The notes under the pieces were generated by a model. That model made no database searches, was not told the DNA's origin, and saw nothing but the letters and a program-made list of their open reading frames with translations. The position numbers and the translations under genes were made by a program. This document shows, in pieces, positions 1 through 5,371 of a DNA stretch of 5,371 nt; the first letter of the stretch is position 1, and the number at the start of each line of letters is the position of its first letter. Where the stretch lies: assembly GCA_013290035.1 (NCBI GenBank), contig JABCYT010000301.1:1-5371 (forward strand). Direction: 5' to 3'. The DNA is from Alphaproteobacteria bacterium. GTDB lineage: Bacteria > Pseudomonadota > Alphaproteobacteria > Reyranellales > Reyranellaceae.

Positions 1-774
1 ATAGACCAGGAGCGGCGACCAGGTGACGGGCAGCGCCGCCGACAGCGCGAGCCACAGCGGCAGATGCGGGAAGCTCTTGATGATCTCGGTGAGGCGCTGG
101 ACGACCATGTCGACCCAGCCGCCGTAATAGCCGGCGAGCCCGCCCAGGACCAACGCCAGCGCAAACGACAGGGTGATGCCGATGAGGCCGATGGTGAGCG
201 AGATGCGGGCGGCATAGACGATGCGGCTGAACATGTCGCGGCCCAGGCGGTCGGTGCCCAGCCAGAAGAAATGCCCGCCCTTGGGCGGACAGACGAAATG
301 GAAGCTGCCCTCGATCAGGCCCCAGAATTCGTAGGAGTCGCCCAGGCAGAAGAAACGCAGCGGCATCGGCCGGCTGGGGTCGGGCGTGTAGACGCGCTGC
401 AGCGTTTCCATGTCGCGCGTGGTCTTGTGACCGTAGACGAAGGGCCCGAGGAACTTGCCCTCGTGGAACAGGTGGACCTGCTGCGGCGGCGCGAAGATGT
501 AGGCGGAGTGCCGGGTCTGCAGGTCGTAGGGGGCAATGAACTCGCTGATCACGGTCGACAGGTACATCAGCGCCAGGAAGGCCATCGACACGACGGCCGG
601 CCGGTGGCGGCGGAACCGCCACCACATCAGCTTCCACTGGCCCGCCATGTAGTACTTTTCCTGCTCGGCGGTCAGGCGATCGGCGACGTAGGGATCCCAC
701 GGCTCGCGATTGACGTAGTGCTCGGCGCGGCGCCTGGGAGCGTTGGGCGGGGGTGTGGTCGCCTGTTCGGTCAT
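1..774 (-). CDS. DppC/OppC-type ABC importer permease, 3' end cut off
   Basis: Inner-membrane permease of a peptide/nickel/oligosaccharide-type ABC importer; it would pair with the permease encoded just upstream to form the pore. The first 258 codons are present and the reading frame is open to the window edge, so the C-terminal part with the EAA coupling loop is missing. The N-terminus is a cytoplasmic tail of about 58 residues rich in charged and aromatic residues, followed by a first membrane helix at about 59-80. A long periplasmic stretch (about 81-170) ends in the family hallmark LGTDRLGRD at 172-180, and further helices begin near 190. The loop of roughly 90 residues is longer than in E. 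coli DppC; from memory, such loops occur in relatives linked to oligosaccharide transport. C143 and C162 lie in it. The ATG at 774 is 7 bases after the stop of the previous gene, with a weak GAGAAG 10 bases upstream. Family assignment is firm; substrate is unknown. Confidence 0.93.
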   Translation of the reverse strand, partial: MTEQATTPPPNAPRRRAEHYVNREPWDPYVADRLTAEQEKYYMAGQWKLMWWRFRRHRPAVVSMAFLALMYLSTVISEFIAPYDLQTRHSAYIFAPPQQVHLFHEGKFLGPFVYGHKTTRDMETLQRVYTPDPSRPMPLRFFCLGDSYEFWGLIEGSFHFVCPPKGGHFFWLGTDRLGRDMFSRIVYAARISLTIGLIGITLSFALALVLGGLAGYYGGWVDMVVQRLTEIIKSFPHLPLWLALSAALPVTWSPLLVY

Positions 775-781
775 GACGGTC

Positions 782-1780
782 TTACTTCTCTGAGCTGGCG
801 CCGAAGCGGATGCGCGGATCGAGCGCCGCCAGCGCCAGGTCGGAGACCAGCATGCCGACCACCGTCAAGGTCGCGACGAACAGCAGGAAGGTGGCGGCGA
901 GATTGACGTCCTGGGTTTTCAGCGCACCCAGCAGCATCGGGCCGGTGGTCGGCAGCGACAGCACGACCGAGACGATGACCGAGCCCGAGATCACCTCGGG
1001 CAGCAGCCCGCCGATGTCGGCGACGAATGGGTTGATGGCGTGGCGCAGCGGGTACTTGATGAGGAGCCTGAGCGGCGCCAGGCCCTTGGCGCGGCCGGTG
1101 ACGACGTACTGCTTCTGCAGCTCGTCCAAGAGGTTGGCGCGCAGCCGGCGGATCATGCCGGCGGTGCCCGACATGCCGATGACGATCACTGGGATGACCA
1201 GGTGCTGCGCCACCGACCAGGCCTTGCCCAGGCTCATCGGCTGCTCGATGTACTCGGGATCCATCAGGCCGCCGATCGACAGGCCGAAATAGACCTTGCC
1301 GACATAGAGCAGCACCAGCGCCAGCAGGAAGTTCGGGATCGAGAGGCCGACGAAGCCGATGAAGGAGGCGACGTAGTCGCCCATCTTGTACTGGTGGGTG
1401 GCTGCGTAGACGCCGATGATGAACGACACGATCCAGATGAAGGCGATGGTGCAGGTCTCCATCACGATGGTGAGCGCGAGGCGCTCGCCGATCAGGTCGG
1501 ACACCGGCACGGTGTCCTGGCAGCTCAGGCCGAAGTCCCAGCGGAAGATGCCCGAGACCCAGTGCAGATAGCGCTGCCACAGCGGATGGTTGAGGCCGTA
1601 CATCTGGCGCAGCTCGTCGGCGCGCGCCATGGCGTCGGGATCGCCGCGCGACAGCAGCTCGTCGATCTGCGAGGTCACGCAGTCGCCCGGCGGCAGGTCG
1701 ATGATGAAGTAGACGAGCGCGCTGATGACGAACAGGGTGGGAATCATCAGCAGGATGCGGCGGGCGACGTAACGCAGCAT
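782..1780 (-). CDS. DppB/OppB-type ABC importer permease
   Basis: Complete 332-residue inner-membrane permease, the usual length for the DppB/OppB family (BPD_transp_1 fold). The N-terminal signature is typical: a basic RYVARRILLMIPTL start, helix 1 at about 9-28, then PPGD at 30-33 and a periplasmic segment ending around residue 100. Further helices are visible near 103-125, 137-160, 190-209, 255-275 and 292-316. The cytoplasmic EAA-type loop that docks on the ATPase is at about 225-247 (GRAKGL core). The chain closes with LDPRIRFG, a common ending in this family. It should work with the downstream DppC-like permease and the fused ATPase upstream. The start ATG at 1780 lies 6 bases after the ATPase stop, and the stop TAA at 784-782 is 7 bases before the next gene, so the three are co-transcribed. 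Substrate cannot be read from sequence. Confidence 0.96.
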   Translation of the reverse strand: MLRYVARRILLMIPTLFVISALVYFIIDLPPGDCVTSQIDELLSRGDPDAMARADELRQMYGLNHPLWQRYLHWVSGIFRWDFGLSCQDTVPVSDLIGERLALTIVMETCTIAFIWIVSFIIGVYAATHQYKMGDYVASFIGFVGLSIPNFLLALVLLYVGKVYFGLSIGGLMDPEYIEQPMSLGKAWSVAQHLVIPVIVIGMSGTAGMIRRLRANLLDELQKQYVVTGRAKGLAPLRLLIKYPLRHAINPFVADIGGLLPEVISGSVIVSVVLSLPTTGPMLLGALKTQDVNLAATFLLFVATLTVVGMLVSDLALAALDPRIRFGASSEK

Positions 1781-1784
1781 GATG

Positions 1785-1797
1785 CCTCAATTCCCCT
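1785..1797 (-). promoter_or_regulatory. Ribosome binding site of the DppB-like permease
   Basis: Two purine runs precede the ATG at 1780: AGGGGAA (1797-1791, 10 bases upstream) inside the last codons of the ATPase gene, and GAGG (1788-1785, 4 bases upstream) overlapping its stop codon. Either could pair with 16S rRNA; the first has the better length, the second is closer than ideal. Because the site sits in the previous gene, translation of the permease is probably tied to that of the ATPase. Confidence 0.5.
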
Positions 1798-3775
1798 GTT
1801 TCTCTGCCGGCCGTGTAACACGCACGAAGTGCCCGGGCGACGCCTCGGTCCAAAAAAGCCGGTTCCGGCCGGTGTCGCGGAACGGCTCGGGCCAGGCCGA
1901 CGGATCGGACGCCTTGCCCTCCATCAGCGCGCCGAGATCGAGCCGCGCGTCGGGATCGGGCATCGGCACGGCCGACAGCAAGGCCTTTGTATAGGGATGC
2001 AGGGGATTGCGGAACAGCTCGCCCGACGGCGCCAGCTCGACCAGGCGGCCGGCGCACATCACGGCGATGCGGTCGGCGATGTAGGCGACGACGGCCAGGT
2101 TGTGCGAGATGAACAGGTAGGTGAGGCCGAGCTGCTTCTGCAGGTCCTTCAGGAGATTGAGGACCTGGGCCTGGATCGACACGTCGAGCGCCGACACCGG
2201 CTCGTCGCAGATCACCATGTCGGGCCTGAGCGCCAGCGCGCGGGCGATGCCGATCCTCTGGCGCTGGCCGCCCGAGAAGGAATGCGGGTAGCGGCTGAGA
2301 TGCCGGCGGTCGAGGCCGACCATTTCCATCAGTTCGCTGACCATCTCGCGGCGATAGGCGTCGTCGCCGATTTTGTGGATCTTGAGCGGCTCGACCAGGA
2401 TGTCGTAGACCGTCATGCGCGGGTTGAGCGAGCCGAACGGGTCCTGGAAGATGAACTGCAGCTTGGTGCGGAAGCGGTCGAGCTCGCCGCCGTCGAGCGA
2501 CAGCACGTCGACCTTGCGGCCCCAATCGTCGTAGACGATGCGGCCGGTCCCTTCGTTGGGATCGGCCGAGACGCCGCGCATGAGGATCTTGCTGAGCGTG
2601 GTCTTGCCGCAGCCCGATTCGCCGACCAGCCCCAGGCATTCGCCGCGCTCGACGTCGAAGCTCACGTCGTTGACGGCGCGGATCTTGCGCGTCGTGCCGC
2701 CGCCGACCAGCTGCTCGAGCAGGGTGTCGGCCTTGCGGATGGTGAAGGTCTTGGAGAGATGCCGCACCTTCAGCACCGGCGCCTCGACATTGAACGAGGT
2801 CGTCGGCTTGGAGACCGGCTTCTCCTTCAGGAGATGGCCGGTCGCGGCGGTGATCTCGCGGATCGGCACCAGGCGCTCGCCGGGCGCCATGTCGAAGCGC
2901 GGCACGGCATGCAGCAGCGCCTTGAGATAGGGATGCTGCGGGTCGCGGAAGATGGCGTGCAGGTCGCCCGATTCGACCACCTTGCCGCGATACATCACCA
3001 CCACCTCGTCGGCGATGTTGGCGACCACGCCGAGATCGTGGGTGATCATCAGGAGCGCCATGCCGAGCTCGGCCTGCAGGTCCTTGATGAGGCGCAGGAT
3101 CTGCGCCTGGATGGTGACGTCGAGCGCGGTGGTGGGCTCGTCGGCGATCAAGAGCGCCGGCCGGCAGACCAGCGCCATGGCGATCATGGCGCGCTGGCGC
3201 AGACCGCCCGACAGCTCGAACGGATAGGTGCGCAGCGCCCGCTTGGGATCGGGGAAGCCCACCATGCGCAGCATGTCGACGGTGAGCGCCTCGATCTCGG
3301 GCCGCGACAGCTTGCGGCCGGAACGCTGGACCGCCTCGTTGATCTGGTCGCCCAGGAAGTGGATGTCGCTGAAATGGCCGCCGCCATGCAGCTCGACCGC
3401 CTCGCCGATCTGGTCGCCCACCGTGTGCAGCGCTGACAGCGAGGTCATCGGCTCCTGGAAGATGATCGAGATGGCGCCGCCGCGGATGGTGCGCATCTCC
3501 GGCCCGGCGCGATCGAGCTTGGCGATGTCGATCGGCCCGCCCTCCTTGACCCTGGGATCCTCGAACAGGATCGAACCGGAGGGAATGGTGGCGGTGCGCG
3601 GCAGCAGGCCCATGACGGCCTGGCTGCACACCGACTTGCCTGAACCCGATTCGCCGACCAGGGCCAAGGTGCCGCCGGGCGGGATCGAGAACGAGACGTT
3701 GTCGACCGCCCGCAAGATGCCTTCGTGAACGCCGAACTCGACGGTCAGGTTTTCGACCCGCAACAGATCCTTCAT
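1787..3775 (-). CDS. Fused two-domain ABC importer ATPase (OppD-OppF/YejF/GsiA type)
   Basis: Cytoplasmic ATPase of 662 residues carrying both nucleotide-binding domains (NBDs) in one chain. NBD1: Walker A GESGSGKS 41-48, Q-loop Q107, signature LSGGLRQR 188-195, Walker B LLIADE 208-213, switch H246. NBD2: Walker A GESGCGKT 385-392, Q444, signature FSGGQRQR 500-507, Walker B MVICDE 520-525, H558. Both NBDs end with the oligopeptide-family HPY motif (281-283 and 593-595). All catalytic residues are present, so both sites should hydrolyse ATP. A tail of about 60 residues ends near GHFVRV, as in relatives I recall. NBD1 has an extra in-frame 22-residue near-repeat (about 119-127 matching 141-149) after the Q-loop: Q-loop to signature serine spans 82 residues in NBD1 but 57 in NBD2. 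The ATG at 3775 overlaps the upstream stop (ATGA) and has AGGAAG 7 bases before it. Family call is firm; substrate is unknown. Confidence 0.97.
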   Translation of the reverse strand: MKDLLRVENLTVEFGVHEGILRAVDNVSFSIPPGGTLALVGESGSGKSVCSQAVMGLLPRTATIPSGSILFEDPRVKEGGPIDIAKLDRAGPEMRTIRGGAISIIFQEPMTSLSALHTVGDQIGEAVELHGGGHFSDIHFLGDQINEAVQRSGRKLSRPEIEALTVDMLRMVGFPDPKRALRTYPFELSGGLRQRAMIAMALVCRPALLIADEPTTALDVTIQAQILRLIKDLQAELGMALLMITHDLGVVANIADEVVVMYRGKVVESGDLHAIFRDPQHPYLKALLHAVPRFDMAPGERLVPIREITAATGHLLKEKPVSKPTTSFNVEAPVLKVRHLSKTFTIRKADTLLEQLVGGGTTRKIRAVNDVSFDVERGECLGLVGESGCGKTTLSKILMRGVSADPNEGTGRIVYDDWGRKVDVLSLDGGELDRFRTKLQFIFQDPFGSLNPRMTVYDILVEPLKIHKIGDDAYRREMVSELMEMVGLDRRHLSRYPHSFSGGQRQRIGIARALALRPDMVICDEPVSALDVSIQAQVLNLLKDLQKQLGLTYLFISHNLAVVAYIADRIAVMCAGRLVELAPSGELFRNPLHPYTKALLSAVPMPDPDARLDLGALMEGKASDPSAWPEPFRDTGRNRLFWTEASPGHFVRVTRPAEKQGN
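3329..3420 (-). repeat. Two 26-base direct repeats inside ATPase NBD1
   Basis: The copies at 3329-3354 and 3395-3420 match at 24 of 26 bases and start 66 bases apart, exactly 22 codons. They encode (L)GDQINEAV and (V)GDQIGEAV respectively. Similarity drops at once outside the 26 bases. The in-frame spacing, and the fact that only NBD1 is lengthened, fit an old tandem duplication of a helical segment whose flanks have since diverged. Confidence 0.85.
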
Positions 3776-4278
3776 GCCGTCGCTTCCTGACCTGCCACCG
3801 CGATTCCCATCGCCCTGAGATTGGCGCGGGTTGCCTCACTCATCGTCAATCCCGTCTGTCCCGCCGCATCGGCCGCCCGTTCGACGACGTCATGGAAGCC
3901 GTCGAGGGAAGAATCGATCCTGAGCGTGCGCCCGCCGGCCGAGCCCAGGGTGAGCTGCATCCAGCCGTCGGAGCGGTCGCGCTTGGTCGAGAAATAGCTG
4001 AGCTTCAGCCGGTCGAGCCGGTTCCATTCGACGACGGCGCCGGCCGGACCGTCGGCGCAGAGCGTGTCGGGGCCCAGCACGTAGCGCGTGTGGTGGCGGA
4101 GCGCCGTGCGCACCAGGAACAACGCGAAGAGCACGAAACCCGCCGCCAGGATCAACGCCAACCACGGGTTGACCTCGAGTGCCAGGAGCGGCGCGCCGCA
4201 CAGCAGGACCCCCGCTCCGGCGCGAACATAGTCGGCCCACAAGGTCTGACGCGGATAGCGCAGATCTGCCGAACTCAA
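3772..4278 (-). CDS. Small membrane protein with bacterial PH-like domain
   Basis: Predicted inner-membrane protein of 168 residues with unknown function. After a short cytoplasmic start there are two hydrophobic helices at about 18-35 and 38-59, separated by a tight turn (EVNP), so both ends should be cytoplasmic. From about 64 to 138 the chain reads like a small beta domain closed by a helix (TRYVLGPDTL, then WNRLDRLKLSY, WMQLTLG, RTLRIDSSLDGF). This layout resembles the bacterial PH (bPH2/YdbS-like) group, which I offer as a likely but unproven match. A TTG start at 4278 is preferred because GGGGAGG stands 7 bases upstream. A further in-frame TTG at 4329 would overlap the previous gene, and no in-frame ATG serves the N-terminus. 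The stop overlaps the ATPase ATG (ATGA), so it is translationally coupled to the importer and could be an accessory or assembly factor, or simply a passenger. Confidence 0.8.
   Translation of the reverse strand: MSSADLRYPRQTLWADYVRAGAGVLLCGAPLLALEVNPWLALILAAGFVLFALFLVRTALRHHTRYVLGPDTLCADGPAGAVVEWNRLDRLKLSYFSTKRDRSDGWMQLTLGSAGGRTLRIDSSLDGFHDVVERAADAAGQTGLTMSEATRANLRAMGIAVAGQEATA
3783..3788 (-). promoter_or_regulatory. Ribosome binding site of the fused ATPase
   Basis: AGGAAG lies 7 bases upstream of the ATG at 3775, inside the final codons of the PH-like membrane protein gene. It supports this ATG as the ATPase start, alongside the ATGA overlap, so both re-initiation and direct ribosome entry are possible. 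Confidence 0.7.
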
Positions 4279-4285
4279 CCGCGTG

Positions 4286-4292
4286 CCTCCCC
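4286..4292 (-). promoter_or_regulatory. Strong ribosome binding site that sets a TTG start
   Basis: GGGGAGG, a near-consensus Shine-Dalgarno, sits 7 bases before the TTG at 4278. It falls in the 37-base gap after the deacetylase stop. It is the best-placed ribosome binding site in the window and is the reason for choosing the 168-residue form of the PH-like protein over a 185-residue form starting at 4329. Confidence 0.75.
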
Positions 4293-4315
4293 GTCCGCGA
4301 CACTTTGGCCGCGCA

Positions 4316-5071
4316 TCATTCGACCGCAAACAGCTCGCGCGCCGGCCGGATGCGAATACCCGGCAGCGTCGATGCCTTTTCCAATACAGACCTTAAGAAA
4401 TCCCACGCCCCGCCGTCCATCGCAAGATGATGACTGAGGAGCCCGACCGGCTCGGCCGCCACGGTGCGTGCATGAGCCAGGGCGCCAACCAGGGCGTCGA
4501 GCGCCGCAGCCTCGCCAGCGAAACCGCGCCCGCTTTTCCAATCGATCAAGTCGGCGTGTGTATTGATCTGAATCAGTCCGCTCACCGGGCGGGCCCGCCG
4601 CCGCGACCCGAAAGTCGACAGCCCGCTGAAGCCGATCTCCGGCAGGGTCGGCACCAAGCCAGGCGCAATGCGGTTCCACGGCGGCACCATGACGCTCAGC
4701 GCGCGGCCATCAAACAATCGCTCCAGCGCCAACCAGCCGGTGCCCAGCTCGCCCAGCACGATCATGACCGGCCGGTGTGCGCCAAGTTCGGCTTTCTTTT
4801 CACCGGGCGAGGCATGGTTGAGATGGGCGTAGCCGTGCTGCAGCAGGTCGACCGCGGGCTCGGCGCCGAGACGATCCGCCAGCGCTTGCGTGGCCAGCGC
4901 CGGCACCACCGCGAGCGACAGCGGCGCCCCGGTTTCGCGATGGAGCTTCAGAAGCCGATCGAGCGCCGGCCCCGAATCGGCGACATCGTCGTCGCGCCAC
5001 CACAGCTCGGCGGTGCGGCCACCGTCGCGCCAGCGCGCGGCCTCCTCGTCGAGGGCCTGCCAGCTGCTCAT
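4316..5071 (-). CDS. Cytoplasmic NodB-like polysaccharide deacetylase family protein
   Basis: Protein of 251 residues from the carbohydrate esterase 4/NodB-like superfamily, whose members remove N- or O-acetyl groups from sugars using a metal held by Asp-His-His. Motifs appear in the expected order: WWRDDD at 24-29 (acidic metal/base motif), QHGYAH at 78-83 with the H-x3-H metal pair H79 and H83 (H86 nearby), PPWNR at 130-134, NTHADLIDW at 170-178, and LLSHH at 211-215 for the late catalytic histidine. The active-site set looks complete. There is no signal peptide or membrane helix, so it should act in the cytoplasm. The ATG at 5071 overlaps the stop of the upstream glycosyltransferase (ATGA); an upstream GTG at 5122 in the same frame would overlap that gene by 55 bases and is less likely. 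The only Shine-Dalgarno-like sequence is a weak GAAG, so translation probably depends on coupling. Likely a partner of the glycosyltransferase; exact sugar unknown. Confidence 0.85.
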   Translation of the reverse strand: MSSWQALDEEAARWRDGGRTAELWWRDDDVADSGPALDRLLKLHRETGAPLSLAVVPALATQALADRLGAEPAVDLLQHGYAHLNHASPGEKKAELGAHRPVMIVLGELGTGWLALERLFDGRALSVMVPPWNRIAPGLVPTLPEIGFSGLSTFGSRRRARPVSGLIQINTHADLIDWKSGRGFAGEAAALDALVGALAHARTVAAEPVGLLSHHLAMDGGAWDFLRSVLEKASTLPGIRIRPARELFAVE

Positions 5072-5371
5072 AGCAGACGCTTCAGCAACATAGCCGTGGC
5101 GGGACCGCCATTGGCGTCGCACGGCGGGAAGCTACGCAACGAGGGACCCGCGAGGGCCCGCCCAACGGCATCTGCCAGGCTGTCGGGCGACAGCATGCCG
5201 GGCGGGACGACGGCCACCATGCCGCGTTCGGCCAGCAGCGCCGCGCGATCGGCCTGCTCGGTCTCGCGCGCCGTGCCGAAGGGCACCAGGACGGCGCGAT
5301 CGGCGCAGCACAATGTCTCGATGGTGGTGTTGTAGCCTGCCTGGGAGATCGAGAGCGTCGCCTTGGCCAGC
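5068..5371 (-). CDS. GT-B/MurG-like glycosyltransferase, C-terminal 100 residues
   Basis: Only the 3' end is present: 100 codons plus stop, open to the window edge. The segment SISQAGYNTTIETL followed by RAVLVPF and a RETEQ motif matches the nucleotide-sugar-binding half of GT-B enzymes related to MurG and glycosyltransferase family 28, where the Gly-x-x-Thr turn and the Glu-x-Glu-Gln run contact the donor. A typical helix-rich ending follows (SPDSLADAVGRAL). The rest of the protein, including the acceptor-binding half, lies beyond position 5371, so the true start and substrate cannot be judged. Its stop TGA overlaps the deacetylase ATG by 4 bases, which implies coordinated production of a sugar-transferring and a sugar-deacetylating enzyme. 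Confidence 0.8.
   Translation of the reverse strand, partial: LAKATLSISQAGYNTTIETLCCADRAVLVPFGTARETEQADRAALLAERGMVAVVPPGMLSPDSLADAVGRALAGPSLRSFPPCDANGGPATAMLLKRLL

Noticed and set aside
64..906. A 280-codon plus-strand open frame at the left end.
   Set aside because: It is antisense to the DppC-like permease, whose LGTDRLGRD motif and helices fit the minus strand. The plus-strand product is compositionally biased and has no recognisable domain.
1040..3436. A 798-codon open frame on the plus strand opposite the ATPase and permease genes.
   Set aside because: It is the mirror of GC-rich codons. Its product is a low-complexity run of His, Asp, Ala, Gly and Arg with no fold or motif, it echoes the two homologous ATPase domains in antisense, and it crosses two clear genes.
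771..3839. A 1022-codon open frame on the minus strand in a different phase from the transporter genes.
   Set aside because: The product is Arg/Ala/Pro/Gly-rich without motifs, and it runs across the real ATPase and DppB-like genes, whose frames hold complete conserved motifs.
4279..4315. Possible terminator or promoter in the only real intergenic gap.
   Set aside because: The 37 bases hold a ribosome binding site but no GC-rich hairpin followed by a T run, and no convincing -35/-10 pair, so read-through is the simpler view.
4427..5335. A 302-codon plus-strand open frame opposite the deacetylase and glycosyltransferase.
   Set aside because: It covers two minus-strand genes with intact family motifs, and its own product is Arg/Gln/Ala-rich with no recognisable feature.

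Overview
The window is 5.4 kb of GC-rich bacterial chromosome. The protein sequences and strong third-position G/C codon use suggest an alphaproteobacterium (a Rhizobiales- or Rhodospirillales-like lineage). That placement is an inference from sequence style, not from a marker gene. Every real gene lies on the minus strand, so the biological order runs from position 5371 down to 1. There is no RNA gene, CRISPR array, insertion sequence, promoter-sized gap or terminator.

Reading in the direction of transcription: (a) the last 100 codons of a GT-B/MurG-like glycosyltransferase (5371-5068, truncated by the window edge); (b) a 251-residue cytoplasmic NodB-like polysaccharide deacetylase (5071-4316), joined to the glycosyltransferase by a 4-base ATGA stop/start overlap; (c) a 168-residue two-helix membrane protein with a bacterial PH-like tail (4278-3772), which most likely starts at a TTG codon behind a strong Shine-Dalgarno; (d) a 662-residue fused two-domain ABC ATPase of the peptide/nickel/oligosaccharide importer family (3775-1787), again joined to the previous gene by an ATGA overlap; (e) a complete DppB/OppB-type permease (1780-782); (f) the first 258 codons of a DppC/OppC-type permease with a long periplasmic loop (774-1, truncated by the window edge).

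The gaps between genes are -4, 37, -4, 6 and 7 bases, so the whole window looks like the interior of one polycistronic operon. Genes d-f make the membrane core of an importer: one ATPase chain supplies both nucleotide-binding domains and two permeases form the pore. The solute-binding protein is not in the window. Genes a-b look like a glycan-building and trimming pair, and gene c links the two blocks. Whether the importer handles peptides, or sugars related to the a-b pair, cannot be settled from this sequence.

The most distinctive sequence feature is an in-frame 22-residue near-duplication in the first nucleotide-binding domain of the ATPase. It is visible as two 26-base direct repeats 66 bases apart, in the helical region that normally contacts the permeases.
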